Positions 63,201 to 64,000 of a DNA stretch of 64,000 nt are shown here, piece by piece (the first letter of the stretch is position 1; every line of letters starts with the position of its first letter). A model generated the notes under the pieces. That model did no database searches. It worked only from the letters and a program-made list of their open reading frames with translations, and was not told the DNA's origin. This stretch comes from Lutraria lutraria (taxonomy: Eukaryota; Mollusca; Bivalvia; Venerida; Mactridae). A program made the translations under genes and the position numbers. Location of the stretch: contig OZ026833.1 of NCBI GenBank assembly GCA_964023205.1, positions 5,110,138 through 5,174,137 on the forward strand, in the 5' to 3' direction.

Positions 63201-64000
63201 ATGGGTGGTCCAATGCTAAGAAGAATTACTCACCAAGTGCGAGCGATTCACATTCTCATTTTGTTAGCGATGGTTATTGTTACACTGCAGTTGAGAACTT
63301 TAAATGCTATTAACCAAGACAAAGTGAAACGATCACCCAAATCCTTTCAAGTATTGAATGACACATTCACAAAGTTTGTACCACATAAGGAAACACGACC
63401 TTGGGGAGAACTTACTGCGACATCAATCAACACATCGAGGCGAGGAACATATGCTAATGTTTCTGTACACCCGGATTTCGTTTACACGTTGGAAAATCCA
63501 TCATTCTGTTCATCAACACCAGATTTAAAGGTGTTAGTTATTATTCATTCTGCTCCGTCACATGTGGAAAATAGACAAGTAATAAGAGACACATGGACAA
63601 ATAGCTCTTACTTTCCACTTTTAGGAATCAAAACATTATTTTTGTTAGGAAAGGTAAAAAATGTCAGCCATCAAGATAGCTTACAGACAGAATTCGATCG
63701 CTATGGAGATATTTTACAAGGTAATTTCATTGACGATTACCATAATATGACGTATAAAGCTATCATGGGATATAAATGGTTAACAGAAAGATGTAGAAAT
63801 GCAAGAGTAATCTTGAAAACAGACGATGACATTGTAATAAATACATACAAATTTATAAAAGATATTCTACCACGATACATGACAACCTCAAGGATGATTA
63901 CATGCCATCGTGGAATCAATCGTAAAATTCATCGAAATAAGAAATCAAAGTGGTATGTACCTCCCTCTGTTTTAAAAGGCCGGATCATAAATCCTGATTT
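63201..64000 (+). CDS. GT31 beta-1,3-galactosyl/GlcNAc-transferase, N-terminal 266 codons, runs off right edge
   Basis: Golgi type II membrane enzyme that adds galactose or GlcNAc in beta-1,3 linkage to glycans. The frame is open from ATG 63201 to the window end. There is a short cytoplasmic N-terminus, a membrane anchor at about residues 17-31 (HILILLAMVIVTLQL), a stem with several N-x-S/T sites, then family blocks: RQVIRDTW at 125-132, TLFLLG, FDRYGDILQGNFIDDYHNMT at 165-184 and the metal-binding KTDDDIV with DDD at 208-210. These are diagnostic for B3GALT/B3GNT enzymes. Which member, and which sugar, cannot be told. An acceptor at 63185 suggests at least one 5' non-coding exon. Confidence 0.93.
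   Translation, partial: MGGPMLRRITHQVRAIHILILLAMVIVTLQLRTLNAINQDKVKRSPKSFQVLNDTFTKFVPHKETRPWGELTATSINTSRRGTYANVSVHPDFVYTLENPSFCSSTPDLKVLVIIHSAPSHVENRQVIRDTWTNSSYFPLLGIKTLFLLGKVKNVSHQDSLQTEFDRYGDILQGNFIDDYHNMTYKAIMGYKWLTERCRNARVILKTDDDIVINTYKFIKDILPRYMTTSRMITCHRGINRKIHRNKKSKWYVPPSVLKGRIINPD

Overview
The window is nuclear DNA from an animal with large, AT-rich, repeat-laden introns. It is most likely a mollusc, probably a bivalve. That rests on the many tRNA-derived SINEs whose head reads like GGGACCTCCGTG and whose tail reads GACGTTAAAC followed by AAAT or AAAC repeats, on GCGGAATCATTAAT-type MITEs, on long-tandem-array elements, and on decayed LINEs. The species cannot be told from this sequence.

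Three host genes are supported. (1) Positions 11275-38878, + strand: nearly all of an AMPA-type ionotropic glutamate receptor subunit. I can chain 19 coding exons with fully consistent splice phases into 905 codons plus stop; the signal-peptide exon(s) were not found. The glutamate-binding residues, [11 protein letters not shown] gate, M1-M4 and a C-terminal PDZ ligand (TAV) are present. An extra phase-compatible exon (28076-28591), which the canonical path skips, would end the protein before the channel with an Asp-rich linker and a hydrophobic tail. (2) Positions 42161-44212, - strand: a complete three-exon glyoxylate/hydroxypyruvate reductase (GRHPR-like, 332 aa). (3) From 63201 off the right edge, + strand: the 5' part of a GT31 beta-1,3-galactosyl/N-acetylglucosaminyltransferase.

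Mobile DNA fills most of the rest. Positions 56487-62077 hold a Ty3/Gypsy element with LTRs identical by eye, a 4-bp target duplication, primer-binding site, polypurine tract and an intact RT-RNase H-integrase frame, but no recognisable gag or protease. It sits in the 3' end of a dead LINE. Positions 18185-20087, inside a receptor intron, hold a 1.9-kb foldback transposon with ~525-bp arms, CACTGTG termini and a 5-bp duplication, which is the signature of the Transib/RAG-like group. Smaller inverted-repeat elements lie at 3843-3963, 9653-9862, 23362-24233, 33741-34292 and 48170-48697. LINE relics lie at 1-297, 15905-16200, 45200-45425 and 56236-56486, and a mariner relic at 51820-52145.

Tandem arrays are prominent: a 2.7-kb, 26-bp minisatellite with higher-order structure (6310-8990), a 37/118-bp array (12745-13265), a ~117-bp array (39550-40110), a ~36-bp array (40692-40990) and a 600-bp TTGTG/ATGTG array (49741-50335). 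The 12.7-kb and 49.7-kb arrays share the same flanking sequence, so they are centres of one dispersed element family whose internal satellite differs between copies.

Layout: 1-11.2 kb repeats upstream of or within the first receptor intron; 11.3-38.9 kb receptor; 39-42 kb its 3' flank with tandem repeats; 42.1-44.2 kb reductase; 44.2-56.5 kb repeat-rich intergenic DNA; 56.5-62.1 kb retrotransposon; 63.2 kb onward glycosyltransferase.
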